A stretch of DNA of 36,278 nt from JBCCFK01 sp965262315 (lineage in GTDB: Bacteria; Actinomycetota; Acidimicrobiia; Acidimicrobiales; UBA8592): NCBI GenBank assembly GCA_965262315.1, contig CBDHFJ010000004.1, positions 1 through 36,278 of the forward strand. Direction: 5' to 3'. The position numbers and the translations under genes are program-made. Positions 17,788-26,166 of this stretch are shown piece after piece. The notes beneath the pieces were generated by a model that saw only the letters and a program-made list of their open reading frames with translations, searched no databases and was not told the origin of the DNA. Positions within the stretch are counted from its first letter, which is position 1, and every line of letters begins with the position of its first letter.

Positions 17788-18360
17788 TCAGCCGCGGGCC
17801 ATGGCGTAGAACTCGTCGTTGGGGCGAATCGAAGCCAGGTTGGCCAGGCGGTTCGACATCGCGAAGAACGCGGTGATGGCGCCGATGTCCCAGATCTCGT
17901 CGTCGGTGAACCCGCGCCCGCGCATCAGGTCGAGCTCGTCGTCGGTCACCGACGACGAGTCGGTGGCCATCAGCAGTGCGAAGTCGACGATGTGGCGCTC
18001 GCGGTCGGACAGGTCGGCCTTGAACGGGTTGATCGCCACCTGGTCCGCGAGCAACGGGTTCTTCGCCCGGATGCGCAGGATCGCCCCGTGGGCGATCACG
18101 CAGTACAGGCAGTCATTGACCGCTGAGGTGGCCACCACGATCAGCTCGCGCTCGGCCTTGGACAGGCCCTCGGCCTTGTCCATCAGCGCGTCGTGGCCGG
18201 CGAAGAACGCCCGGAACTCGTCGGGCCGATGCGCCAGCGCGAGGAACACGTTGGGGATGAAGCCGGACTTCTCCTGCACCTGCTCGATGAGCTCTCGGAT
18301 GTCATCGGGCATCTCGGACAGCTCGGGGACGGGGAAGCGGGAGATGGGCTGGTCACTCAT
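17788..18360 (-). CDS. AhpD-like peroxidase-related protein (CxxC)
   Basis: The 190-residue protein starts at ATG 18360. It belongs to the carboxymuconolactone decarboxylase/AhpD superfamily, peroxidase-related type. The redox motif is Cys84-Leu-Tyr-Cys87 followed by His91 (CxxCxxxH), as in AhpD. Such proteins are thiol peroxidases or disulfide reductases partnering peroxiredoxins. It is divergent from the agmatinase-family gene with only 45 bases between start codons. Its intact CxxC is a useful comparison for the CxxU gene at 30460. Confidence 0.9.
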   Translation of the reverse strand: MSDQPISRFPVPELSEMPDDIRELIEQVQEKSGFIPNVFLALAHRPDEFRAFFAGHDALMDKAEGLSKAERELIVVATSAVNDCLYCVIAHGAILRIRAKNPLLADQVAINPFKADLSDRERHIVDFALLMATDSSSVTDDELDLMRGRGFTDDEIWDIGAITAFFAMSNRLANLASIRPNDEFYAMARG

Positions 18361-18405
18361 GGCGCCGATCGTACGACGCGCCCGGGCTTGGGGCATGATG
18401 CGGGC

Positions 18406-19380
18406 ATGGCCGACTTTCCCCAGCCGCTCGGCGGCAATTTCCCACAGCCGCTCGGCGGCAATGAGATGCCCCGCTTCGGTGGGATCGCCACCTTCATGCG
18501 CCTGCCTGGCCGCACCGCTCCCGCCGACCTCGACGTCGCCGTCGTGGGCGTGCCGTTCGACATCGGCACGTCCAACCGGCCCGGCGCCCGGTTCGGGCCT
18601 CGAGGCATCCGGGACGAGTCGGTGCTGCTGCGGCCGTACAACATGGCCACCAGAGCGGCGCCGTTCGACAGTCTGCGCATCGACGACACCGGGGACGTGG
18701 CCACCAACCCGTACAACCTCGCCGATTCCATCGAACGCATCACCGCCCACTACCAGGACCTGCTGACCAACGACGTCGTCCCCGTCACCATGGGTGGCGA
18801 CCACACGATCGTGTTGCCCATCCTGCGGGCGGTTGCGGAGAAGCACGGCCCGGTCGGTCTCGTCCACGTCGACGCCCACACCGACATCAACGACGAGATG
18901 TTCGGCGAGAAGATCGCCCACGGCACGCCGTTCCGACGTGCGGTGGAGGAGGGCCTGCTCGACTGCGACCGCGTGGTGCAGATCGGCATGCGCGGCACCG
19001 GCTATGCCGCCGACGACTTCGACTGGTCCCGCGAGCAGGGGTTCCGGGTGGTCCAGGTGGAGGAGTGCTGGCACAAGAGTCTTGTGCCGCTGATGGAGGA
19101 AGTGCGAGAGCAGGTGGCCGGCGGGCCCGTCTACCTGAGCTTCGACATCGACGGTCTCGACCCGTCATTCGCGTGGGGAACCGGCACGCCCGAGGTCGGG
19201 GGGCTCACCATGGCCCAGGGCCTCGAGATCGTGCGCGGGTGCCGAGGCCTGGACCTGGTCGGCTGCGACATGGTGGAAGTGGCCCCGGCCTACGACACCA
19301 CCGGTACCACGTCGCTGACCGCGGCAAACCTGCTGTACGAGATGCTGTGCGTGCTGCCCGGGGTGGAGTACCGGGACTGA
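18406..19380 (+). CDS. Agmatinase/arginase-family ureohydrolase
   Basis: The 324-residue protein has all ureohydrolase manganese-binding motifs: GGDHT (with HTIV), HVDAHTDIND and SFDIDGLDP. It also has the family region FDIGTSNRPGARFGPRGIR and the late CDMVEVAPAYD. Members hydrolyse agmatine, guanidinobutyrate, guanidinopropionate or formiminoglutamate, releasing urea or formamide; which one cannot be decided here. The start is ambiguous. From ATG 18406 the product has an N-terminal tandem FPQPLGGN-FPQPLGGN (18415-18462), while ATG 18466 would remove it. The C-terminus is followed by three palindromic repeats. Confidence 0.9.
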   Translation: MADFPQPLGGNFPQPLGGNEMPRFGGIATFMRLPGRTAPADLDVAVVGVPFDIGTSNRPGARFGPRGIRDESVLLRPYNMATRAAPFDSLRIDDTGDVATNPYNLADSIERITAHYQDLLTNDVVPVTMGGDHTIVLPILRAVAEKHGPVGLVHVDAHTDINDEMFGEKIAHGTPFRRAVEEGLLDCDRVVQIGMRGTGYAADDFDWSREQGFRVVQVEECWHKSLVPLMEEVREQVAGGPVYLSFDIDGLDPSFAWGTGTPEVGGLTMAQGLEIVRGCRGLDLVGCDMVEVAPAYDTTGTTSLTAANLLYEMLCVLPGVEYRD

Positions 19381-19398
19381 CCCCGCCGCACCCGCTGT

Positions 19399-19582
19399 CT
19401 GGCAGATTCGACGCGCGGGGTGTGCGCTGGTTGCTGCCAGTTCGGCGGGCCGTGGGTGGCTGGTCAGGGTCTGGCAGGTTCGGCGCGCGGGGTGCGCGCT
19501 GGTCTGCCAGTTCGGCGGGCCGTGGGTGGCTGGTCAGGGTCTGGCAGGTTCGGCGCGCGGGGTGCGCGCTGGTTGCTGCCAG
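19399..19582. repeat. Palindromic intergenic repeats, three copies in a 70/72-bp tandem array
   Basis: Three more hairpin units are bounded by CTGGCAG at 19399, 19471 and 19541 and by CTGCCAG ending at 19440, 19510 and 19582. Between the arms is a conserved TTCGRCGCGCGGGGTG core. The stretches 19441-19510 and 19511-19582 are near-identical tandem copies, sharing their first 62 bases and including the 30-base spacer. They fill the gap between the agmatinase-family gene and the NTF2-like gene. Confidence 0.85.
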
Positions 19583-19585
19583 TCG

Positions 19586-19963
19586 TCAGGTGCTGAAGCC
19601 CACTCGCCACTCGGGGGGATTCTCGGAGCCGGCGGTCACCCAGTGCTCGGTGCCGGCGGCGATCTTGCCGTCGGCGACGGAGTAGAAGCCGGCGCACCAG
19701 AAGGTGTCGTCGCCGAGCGTCACTCGCACCTGCGCTGCTGCCCGATCGGCCGACTCCAGCACTTCGACGACGTCGATCGCCCACCCCTCGGGATAGAACT
19801 CGTTGACGTCCACGAACCGCTGACCCACGAACCGCTCGCCGGTCTCGGTCCAATCGACGACGGCGTCGTCGGCGACCAGCGTCCGGGCGAGCGCCCAGTC
19901 GCGCGCTTCCATTGCTTCGAAGAACCCTCGGACCACCGCCGCAGGTCCGTTCGCGCTCGTCAT
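19586..19963 (-). CDS. NTF2-like / SnoaL-like protein
   Basis: This 125-residue cone-shaped-fold protein begins with an AVVRGFFEAMEARDWALARTL helix pair, followed by DDAVVDWTETGERFVGQ and the beta-sheet region ending DGKIAAGTEHWVT. NTF2-like/SnoaL-like proteins include isomerases, hydratases and cyclases as well as small binding proteins; the function here is not determined. Its start overlaps the end of the upstream dehydrogenase gene by four bases (ATGA), so the two are co-translated. Its stop lies three bases from the repeat array. Confidence 0.82.
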   Translation of the reverse strand: MTSANGPAAVVRGFFEAMEARDWALARTLVADDAVVDWTETGERFVGQRFVDVNEFYPEGWAIDVVEVLESADRAAAQVRVTLGDDTFWCAGFYSVADGKIAAGTEHWVTAGSENPPEWRVGFST

Positions 19964-21093
19964 GTCGCCACCTCCGCTCGCAGCGTTTCCATGTCGAGTC
20001 CGACCGACTCGACGATGAGCTGGAACGACTCCCAGTGTGCGGGAAGGATCTGCACCGGCGCATTGGCCTCCATCGTGCGCCAGCCCCGCTCGCCAGGCAG
20101 GTGGATCTCGTCCACGCCCGGGCGACGCTTGGCCCCCTTGACGGCCTCGACCAGCCGGTCCGACCGCGCTCCGGCGTCACCGGCCGGCATCCAGTGGGTG
20201 GGGTCGATGACGATCACACACGCCCCACCGGTCAGCGCCTCGTCGCGAGGTTCGAGCCAATACGAGGGCGGTCCGGCGATCTCGGGGCTCATTCGAGCCT
20301 CGGGGTTGATGACCCCGGCCAACATCTCGGTGAACAGGTTGAACGCATACATCCGTGGTGTCCCGAAGACCGTGGGGGCCTTGCAGTCCGAGATGCGGCC
20401 GTAATCCTCCATCTGCTCGAAGTAGGGGGCCGGGTCGTCGGTGAGTTCGCCCGTGTCGGGGTCGACCAGGAACTCGCCCTTGAGTCGCCTGCCCTGGAAG
20501 TAGGCCTCGCTCAGATCGCCGTCGTGGACCTCGACCGCCTGGATGTCGGAGACGATCGGCGGATGCTCGCCACCTGGTGTCGCTGCGGCGAACGGCGCAC
20601 CCGACAGCACATTCTCCATCCCGCCCCACGGGGAGACGAGCGGGAGGCTGTTGTTGGTGGCCATGGCCATCATCCCCTCACGGGCGGCCATCCGGACGTA
20701 GGTGCCGAAGGCGCCGGCGTCGTTGAAGTCTCGGACGAACCCGATCGCGAGCGCGTGCGTGCGGGCCTTCTCGATCGCCGCCTCCATCGCCATCGTCAAC
20801 GCCCACTGGCCAGACGAGCGCTGCCCGTCGATCACGACCCACGTCGGCCCCTCGTCGACGATCTCCGGGACCGCAGTGACGTCCATCGTCCCGGTGCGGG
20901 CCAACAGCACCGGGATCTCGAAGACGCCCATGCCCTGGGTGAGCTTGCCGTTGCGGTCGCCGTCGGACACGCAACTCGCGACGATGGCTGCGTGCTCGGT
21001 GGAGAACCCCAGCTCGCCGAGCACTCGCCGGTAGCAGTGCTCGAGGAAGTCGGCGTCCTCGGTCAGCGTCTGGTTCTCGGCGGGATCGCCCAT
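19960..21093 (-). CDS. Ldh2-family malate/L-lactate-type dehydrogenase
   Basis: The 377-residue protein starts at ATG 21093 and is slightly longer than the usual ~340. It carries the Ldh2 family hallmarks: a conserved DGDRNGKLTQGMGVF stretch (normally around SHG), GFVRDFNDAGAFGTYVRMAAREGMMAMATNNSLP, then PWGG, and a C-terminal region ending LPGERGW. This NAD(P)H-dependent family reduces 2-oxoacids or imino acids such as delta-1-piperideine-2-carboxylate. The usual SHG motif is not evident at the expected place (it reads KLTQG), so the substrate may differ. It diverges from the TetR gene across a palindrome. Confidence 0.8.
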   Translation of the reverse strand: MGDPAENQTLTEDADFLEHCYRRVLGELGFSTEHAAIVASCVSDGDRNGKLTQGMGVFEIPVLLARTGTMDVTAVPEIVDEGPTWVVIDGQRSSGQWALTMAMEAAIEKARTHALAIGFVRDFNDAGAFGTYVRMAAREGMMAMATNNSLPLVSPWGGMENVLSGAPFAAATPGGEHPPIVSDIQAVEVHDGDLSEAYFQGRRLKGEFLVDPDTGELTDDPAPYFEQMEDYGRISDCKAPTVFGTPRMYAFNLFTEMLAGVINPEARMSPEIAGPPSYWLEPRDEALTGGACVIVIDPTHWMPAGDAGARSDRLVEAVKGAKRRPGVDEIHLPGERGWRTMEANAPVQILPAHWESFQLIVESVGLDMETLRAEVAT

Positions 21094-21120
21094 GTCTGCT
21101 CCTGGCGCCTTGCACTTATC

Positions 21121-21134
21121 TGGGGATTTCCCCA
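21121..21134. promoter_or_regulatory. Palindromic operator candidate upstream of TetR gene
   Basis: TGGGGA-TT-TCCCCA is a perfect 6-bp inverted repeat with a 2-base spacer, placed in the 52-base gap between the divergent Ldh2-type dehydrogenase and TetR start codons. This is the classic place for an autoregulatory TetR site controlling both genes. Confidence 0.55.
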
Positions 21135-21145
21135 TAATCTCTCAT

Positions 21146-21736
21146 GTGCCACGCGTGACCGCAAACGAACGTGCCGCAACTCGGCGACGGTTGATGGAGG
21201 CTGGCAAGCGCGAGTTCGCCCAGCGGGGCCTCGCCGGCGCTCGTTTCGACGAGATCGCCGTCGCTGCGGGTCGTGCCAAGGGGACGATCTACAACTACTT
21301 CGACTCGAAGGAAGCGCTGTTCTTCGCGATCGTCGAGGAATGGTGCGCACTGCTCGCCGATGCCATCGATGAGCAGTGGTCGGGTGCAGCGAGCGACGAA
21401 CTCGTCGCCATCGCGGCGCTCGATGTCGAGATCGCGCGGAAGGATCCGGATCTGGCACGCGTGGTCGTGCAGCAGACATCGGCGCTTGTCGGTACCCACC
21501 GAGCCGCAGTGGATGCCGCGATCGCGCCCGGCCTCGAACTGCTTGCCGCCACGTTCGCTCGGGGCCTCGAGGCCGGCGAGTTCATCAGCGACCACCCGCC
21601 CCAGACGCTCGCCCGCCTGTTCCTGGCCACCCTCAGCGCATACGAGGTCGAAGCGCTCGTCGCCGACGGTGCCGTGCGACTCGACGATGTCGTCGGGCTG
21701 GTCGACCACCACTTCATCCGGGGGCTCCGACCATGA
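21146..21736 (+). CDS. TetR-family transcriptional regulator
   Basis: The protein has ~196 residues if started at GTG 21146 (GTG 21155 is also possible); the longer frame to 21092 would run across the divergent promoter. The N-terminus has the TetR helix-turn-helix: RRRLMEAGKREFAQRGLAGARFDEIAVAAGRAKGTIYNYFDSKEALF, here described by its landmark residues GTIYNYF and KEALF. The rest is a helical ligand-binding domain with no readable ligand. It probably represses the divergent dehydrogenase genes and itself through the palindrome at 21121. An acyl-CoA or fatty-acid-type ligand would suit the neighbourhood, but that is inference. Confidence 0.9.
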   Translation: MPRVTANERAATRRRLMEAGKREFAQRGLAGARFDEIAVAAGRAKGTIYNYFDSKEALFFAIVEEWCALLADAIDEQWSGAASDELVAIAALDVEIARKDPDLARVVVQQTSALVGTHRAAVDAAIAPGLELLAATFARGLEAGEFISDHPPQTLARLFLATLSAYEVEALVADGAVRLDDVVGLVDHHFIRGLRP

Positions 21737-21764
21737 CCACCTGTTCGCGCTACCTGTCGACCCC

Positions 21765-21848
21765 ATGACCACGGTCCATCCCGACCGCAGCGACCACGTC
21801 GGGCTCGGCATGGGCCCCGGTGACCAGAACGAACTCCAGGAGGACTGA
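21765..21848 (+). CDS. Possible 27-residue small ORF
   Basis: ATG 21765 opens a 27-codon frame (MTTVHPDRSDHVGLGMGPGD continuing to a stop at 21846-21848), whose stop overlaps the ATG of the next gene by one base (TGATG). No clear ribosome-binding site precedes it. It may be a coupling leader for the oxygenase gene or a chance frame; there is no homology that I can recognise. Confidence 0.2.
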   Translation: MTTVHPDRSDHVGLGMGPGDQNELQED

Positions 21849-22678
21849 TGGCCCCGACGATCAAGCGGCTGCCCACCGACTGCACCGCCGACGACATCAT
21901 CGAGGCCGACGCGCGTGACGGTGGCGTCATCGTGGACGGCTGGCTCGACCCTGACCTCGTCGCCCGGTTCAACGCCGAGATCCAGCCCCACCTCGACGCC
22001 CATGCCGGCACCGACTCGGGGTCGGACGCTTCCGACGACTTCCTCGGCCGCAAGACTCGGCGGCTGGCCGCGCTGTGTCCCAAGGCCCCGAGCTTCGTCG
22101 AGATCCTGCTCGACGAGCGCCTGACCGCGTTCGCCCAGGCGGTCGTGGAGCCCATCAGCCCCACGATCATCCTCAACGACGGCGAGGTGATCGACATCGG
22201 CCCCGGCGAGGCCGCCCAACCCTGGCACCGAGACGACGACGCCTGGAACTTCGCCAACCCGGGGAGTCCGATGATGGTCAACACCATCGCCGCCCTCGTC
22301 GACATCACCCCCGAGATGGGTGGCACCCTCGTCGTGCCGGGCAGCCACCGCTGGGAGCCCGGCCGCCTGCCCACCGACGACGAGGTCGTGGCATGTGATC
22401 TGCCCCTGGGTTCCGCGCTGTTCTTCCGCGGCACGACGCTGCACGCCGGAGGGGCGAACGTGAGTGATCGGCGTCGACGAGCGCTCTCGACATCGTTCTG
22501 TGCCGGATGGTTGCGGCCGGTGGAGAACAGCTACACCGGGACGCCGCCCGAGGTGGCGCGGGGGTTGCCCCGGCGAGCCCAGGAGCTGCTCGGGTACGCG
22601 CTCTACGACGGGTCAGCGGTCGGCGGTGGCTACCTCGGGTACCACGACATGGGCGATCCCATGCGCGTCGTCGAGTGA
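21848..22678 (+). CDS. Phytanoyl-CoA dioxygenase-like Fe(II)/2-oxoglutarate oxygenase
   Basis: The 276-residue protein starts at ATG 21848 after CCAGGAGG. It has a double-stranded beta-helix core with the iron-binding HxD motif in PWHRDDDAWNF, the middle region GGTLVVPGSHRWEPGR and the distal His in TTLHAGGANVSDRRR, followed by the Arg that usually binds 2-oxoglutarate. PhyH-family enzymes hydroxylate lipids, CoA thioesters or natural products. The TetR gene lies just upstream on the same strand. The product could hydroxylate the substrate consumed by the neighbouring acyl-CoA enzymes. Confidence 0.87.
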   Translation: MAPTIKRLPTDCTADDIIEADARDGGVIVDGWLDPDLVARFNAEIQPHLDAHAGTDSGSDASDDFLGRKTRRLAALCPKAPSFVEILLDERLTAFAQAVVEPISPTIILNDGEVIDIGPGEAAQPWHRDDDAWNFANPGSPMMVNTIAALVDITPEMGGTLVVPGSHRWEPGRLPTDDEVVACDLPLGSALFFRGTTLHAGGANVSDRRRRALSTSFCAGWLRPVENSYTGTPPEVARGLPRRAQELLGYALYDGSAVGGGYLGYHDMGDPMRVVE

Positions 22679-22726
22679 CCTGACCGCGCCCCGGTCCGCC
22701 AGCACGTGGAACACCACCGGGAGCCG

Positions 22727-23229
22727 TCAGGTGTCCACCGCCGCTGCGAGATGCTGGTCGAGTCCCCGGAGCGCCGAGCGGTATTCGAAGAACAGTGCGC
22801 CCAGCATCTGCGGGTAGGTGTAGGGGAGCAACGCCCATCCCAGGACGCCGAGGCGGAACGCGCCGGTGATGGTGACTTCGGTGTGCGTGTCGACGGGGAC
22901 GACGGAGACACTGCGGTAGTACTTCGTGAGGAGCCCGCGGATGTTGATCGACCGAGTGACCAAGTCGATCGGCTGCCCTCGTCACGGCGGACGACCTCGC
23001 TGGTCGTCCGCCACAGCCATTCCCGTTCGTGCAGGACCGTGCCGACGCCGGTGGTCGGTTCGCCCACCACCTCGAGCTCGGTCAGGGGTCGATACCACGA
23101 GAGCCAGCCGGCCTCGTCGCCGATGACCTCCCAGACGCGGTCGGGATCGGCGGCGATGGCTCTGGACTCGCCCACGCGCCACCATCGGCTGGCGAGGATC
23201 GTCTCGTCGGTGTCCTGGAGCGCACCCAT
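22727..23229 (-). CDS. SRPBCC (polyketide cyclase/START-like) protein, one apparent frameshift
   Basis: From ATG 23229 the first ~85 residues show an SRPBCC pattern (RWWRVGESRAIAADPDRVWEVIGDEAGWLSWY described by its start VGESRAI and the motif PDRVWEVI, then GVGTVLHEREWLWR). The frame then fails at RRDEG, and the next frame continues with QPIDLVTRSINIRG, DTHTEVTITGAF and the long C-terminal helix. Restoring one missing base near 22,974-22,978 gives a continuous 167-residue protein. START-like proteins bind hydrophobic ligands or act as cyclases. It is the last gene of the P450/acyl-CoA dehydrogenase/MaoC operon, one base after the MaoC stop. Confidence 0.78.
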
Positions 23230-23230
23230 G

Positions 23231-23722
23231 TCAGCGCCGGTGGACGAGTGCCGTGCAGCGGGCGGTGAAGATCACGTCACCGCTGCGGGTCACGAGCTGG
23301 TAGCGATGGGCCACGACGCCGCGTCCGGGGTCTGACCCCGACGGCCGGGCCGACTCCAGCACGCTGGTGGCCTTGAACTCCACCTCGGCTCGCATCGGGT
23401 TGGGGAAGCGGAACTCGTCGAACCCGACGCCCGCGATCCAGGCGATGTCGCCATTGACGTCGAGGTTGACCCGGTTCCAGACGGCGAAGGTCTGGGCGCC
23501 GGAGGCGATGAGGCCACCGAAGGGGGAGTCCGCCGCCGCTTCGGGGTCGTTGTGGAAGTACTGGCGGTCGAACTCGTCGGCGAATCGGAGGATCTCCTCC
23601 TGGGTCACGTGGTGCCAGCCCGACTCGAACGCCTCGCCGATGACCAGGTCGTCGAAGTACCGGGTCCGGTAGCCGTCGTCGTCGACGTACTTCTCGATGA
23701 AGTCGGGCCCGACCGCGGTCAT
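23231..23722 (-). CDS. MaoC-like (R)-hydratase / hotdog-fold protein
   Basis: The 163-residue hotdog-fold protein has the MaoC pattern: RYFDDLVIGEAFESGWHHVTQEEILRFADEFD, seen as the landmarks YFDDLVIGE and ILRFADEFD, followed by the active-site region QYFHNDPEAAADSPFGGLIASG, where Asp and His are catalytic, and the later WIAGVGFDEFRFPNPMRAE. MaoC-type enzymes hydrate trans-2-enoyl-CoA. It is coupled to the upstream acyl-CoA dehydrogenase by a four-base ATGA overlap, which fits dehydrogenation followed by hydration in a beta-oxidation-like pathway. Confidence 0.9.
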   Translation of the reverse strand: MTAVGPDFIEKYVDDDGYRTRYFDDLVIGEAFESGWHHVTQEEILRFADEFDRQYFHNDPEAAADSPFGGLIASGAQTFAVWNRVNLDVNGDIAWIAGVGFDEFRFPNPMRAEVEFKATSVLESARPSGSDPGRGVVAHRYQLVTRSGDVIFTARCTALVHRR

Positions 23723-24838
23723 TTGCCCTTGGGTTCCCTGGGCAGCCCGAGCACCCGCTCGCCCAGGATGTTGCGCATGATGGGCGACATGCCTCCCTGG
23801 ATCGTGTACGCCGGCTGGTAGGCCACGGCATTCGGGAGGTCGTCGCCGATCATCGCGTCGGGGCCCAACACCCGGGCGGCGAAGTTGGCGACGCGTTGTT
23901 CGTGCTCGGTGCAGAACGCCTTGGTGCCGGCGCTGAAGTCCGGGTGACCCTGGCCCAGCGCGCCCCGGTAGACCATCAGCCGACCCAGCTTGTACCCGGT
24001 GTCGATGGCCGCGATCTCCTGGCGGACCAGCGGGTCGGACCGGTCGGCATGTTCGAGCGCCAGGTCGTACAGGGGGCGGTTGGACACCAGGCGGTCGATG
24101 CCGCCGCGCTCGTGCGCCAGTTGCACCATCGTCTGGCGGAAGGCATCGCCCTCGACACCCACCAGGTTCTCGACGGGGACCCGCACGTCAGTGAAGAAGA
24201 CCTCGCAGAAGTGGTCGTTGCCCACCATGTCGCGCACGGTGCGGACCTCGATGCCCGGAAGATCCATGGGCACGATCAGCTCGCTGACGCCCTTGTGGGG
24301 TGGGCCGGAGGCATCGGTGCGACAGATCAGGTAGCAGTACTCGGCCGATGCGGCGACCGACGTCCAGATCTTCTGGCCGTTCAATACGAAGTCTGTCGCC
24401 GTCGCGGATGGCGCTGGTCTTGAGCGCCGCCAGGTCCGAGCCGGCATCGGGTTCGCTCATGCCGATGCACCAGGTGGCCTCGCCCGACAGGATCCCGGGC
24501 AGGAATTCGGCCTTCTGGTCGTCGGTGCCGTAGGTGTAGATCGACGGCCCCATCTGGCGGTCCGCCACCCAGCTGGCGGCGATCGGCGCGCCGGCGCTGA
24601 TCATCTCCTCGGCCATGATGATGCGCTCGATCCCGGGCCGCCCGCCGCCGCCGACCTCGGTGGGCCAGGTCATCCCGATCCAGCCTTCGGAGGCCAGGAC
24701 TTTGGCGAAGTCCTTGGAGTACCCGTTGATCCACGAGTCGTGCCACCGCCCGAATCGGGCCACGCCCTCTTCGGCGACGTCGCGTGCGCGAGCGCGCAGC
24801 TCCTCCCACTCGGGGCGCATCGTGAAGTCCAGCGTCAT
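23719..24838 (-). CDS. Acyl-CoA dehydrogenase, one apparent frameshift
   Basis: The start is ATG 24838. The N-terminal helical domain and the middle domain with the FAD/substrate signature (CIGMSEPDAGSDLAALKT) are in one frame to IRDGD. The other frame resumes with FVLNGQKIWTSVA and covers the C-terminal helical bundle (FRQTMVQLAHERGGIDR; YQPAYTIQGGMS). Dropping one base (the T at about 24,394) restores a 372-residue enzyme of usual length. It removes two hydrogens from an acyl-CoA, passing electrons to electron-transfer flavoprotein. The operon places it after a P450 and before MaoC. Bulky or sterol-like substrates are possible, but not shown. Confidence 0.87.
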
Positions 24839-24858
24839 GGTCTCTTCCTCGGGGTCGG

Positions 24859-26076
24859 TCAGGTCCGGGTCAGGACCACGGGATAGTGCTTGAAGGTGGC
24901 TCGTTCGGTGAGGTCGTCGCTCTCGGCCGGGCGATCGGGGTCGGGACGCACGCCGAGGCGCAGCAGCTCCCGGATCACGGTCCCGACGAGGCCGAAGAGG
25001 ACCAGCTCGGTGCCGCCGCCGACGGTGGGCTCCACCCCGACGGCGAGTTCCTGGCCGATGCAGTGATGCATGCCGTGGCCGAAGCTGACACCTGGCCGCG
25101 GGACCCCGTCGGGGAGCGGTCGCTCGGGGCGGAAGTCATCGGCGTCGTCGCCGAACGTGGACCGGTCGCGGTTGGCGGCGCCCATGTCGATGTGGACGCG
25201 GTCTCCGGCGGCGACCTCCGTGCCGTCGGAGAGGGTGAAGTCCTCGGTGGCCCACCGGGCCGCGATGGGGCTGATCGGAGCCAGCCGCAGGCTCTCGAGC
25301 ACGCAGAGCTGGACGAACGCGGGGTCGTCGATGAGTCGAGCCTCGTCGTCGGGATGGGCGGCGATCCAGCCGAAGATGTCGTGGAGGGTCCTGGTGAGGG
25401 TCACCGCTGATGTGCTGGCCCCGGTGAGGAGGAAGAACGCGGTCTCGCGTACGATCGTGGAACGGTCGAGGTCGAGCCCCTCGATGTTCTCGAGCATCAC
25501 GCGGAGGATGTCGCGGGGAACCGCCCCGTCATCGATCACTCCGGCGTCGCGATCGGCGAGCAGCGACGTGCGGCGCTCGATGCCAGGGGCGACGAACTCC
25601 TGATCGAAGTCGGCCAGGGCCTCGGCGACCTCGCGTTCCTTCGCCTCCTTGTCGCCCACGTAGTGCAGGATGCGCGCCCCGTCGATGAACGCCAGCAGCT
25701 GCGCGTGCAGCCGGTCGAGCTGATCGGGGTCGTCCGGGTCGAGGTCGACACCGGCGTTGATCGCCGCGAGCTCGAGCATGACCCGGTGGCCGAAGTCGAG
25801 CAGCTCCAGGCGTCCGTCGGCGAGGTGCGGCGCGAGCCGCGCCGCCAGAACGGCGGGGAACTCGTCGCGCTCGTACGCGGCCAGGACATCTCGGCGGAAG
25901 AGCGGGTTCTCCAGCCGTCGCCGATCCCGGTGGGCCAGGCCGTGGAGGTTGATGAGGACGTTCTCCATCACCACGCCGCCGTCGTAGAGACCCTGTCGGA
26001 GATGCTTGGACCGGTAGGCCTCGCGCGCGTTCTCCCAGGTGTCGATCACCAGCGGATTGTCGGTGCTGTGGCCCAT
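24859..26076 (-). CDS. Cytochrome P450
   Basis: The 405-residue protein starts at ATG 26076 behind GGAGGA. The haem-binding loop FGHGMHHCIGQELA contains the axial Cys of FxxGxxxCxG; the K-helix motif ExxR is ESLR; the early LINLHGLAHRDRRRLENPLFRR matches the C-helix HxxxR region. The I-helix reads LLTGASTSAVT: the usual acid of (A/G)Gx(D/E)T is replaced by Ser, so proton delivery may differ from the canonical mechanism. It begins the operon continuing to acyl-CoA dehydrogenase, MaoC and SRPBCC genes. No ferredoxin or reductase gene is nearby. Its frame stays open far upstream, as a shadow of the amidohydrolase gene. Confidence 0.93.
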   Translation of the reverse strand: MGHSTDNPLVIDTWENAREAYRSKHLRQGLYDGGVVMENVLINLHGLAHRDRRRLENPLFRRDVLAAYERDEFPAVLAARLAPHLADGRLELLDFGHRVMLELAAINAGVDLDPDDPDQLDRLHAQLLAFIDGARILHYVGDKEAKEREVAEALADFDQEFVAPGIERRTSLLADRDAGVIDDGAVPRDILRVMLENIEGLDLDRSTIVRETAFFLLTGASTSAVTLTRTLHDIFGWIAAHPDDEARLIDDPAFVQLCVLESLRLAPISPIAARWATEDFTLSDGTEVAAGDRVHIDMGAANRDRSTFGDDADDFRPERPLPDGVPRPGVSFGHGMHHCIGQELAVGVEPTVGGGTELVLFGLVGTVIRELLRLGVRPDPDRPAESDDLTERATFKHYPVVLTRT

Positions 26077-26166
26077 CAGTGCTTCCTCCGGCTCCGACAG
26101 TAGTGCGACAGCCTCGCCACCCTCCGGTCGACTGCAGGGTCCCCGCCGCAGCACTAGCGTGCGAGC

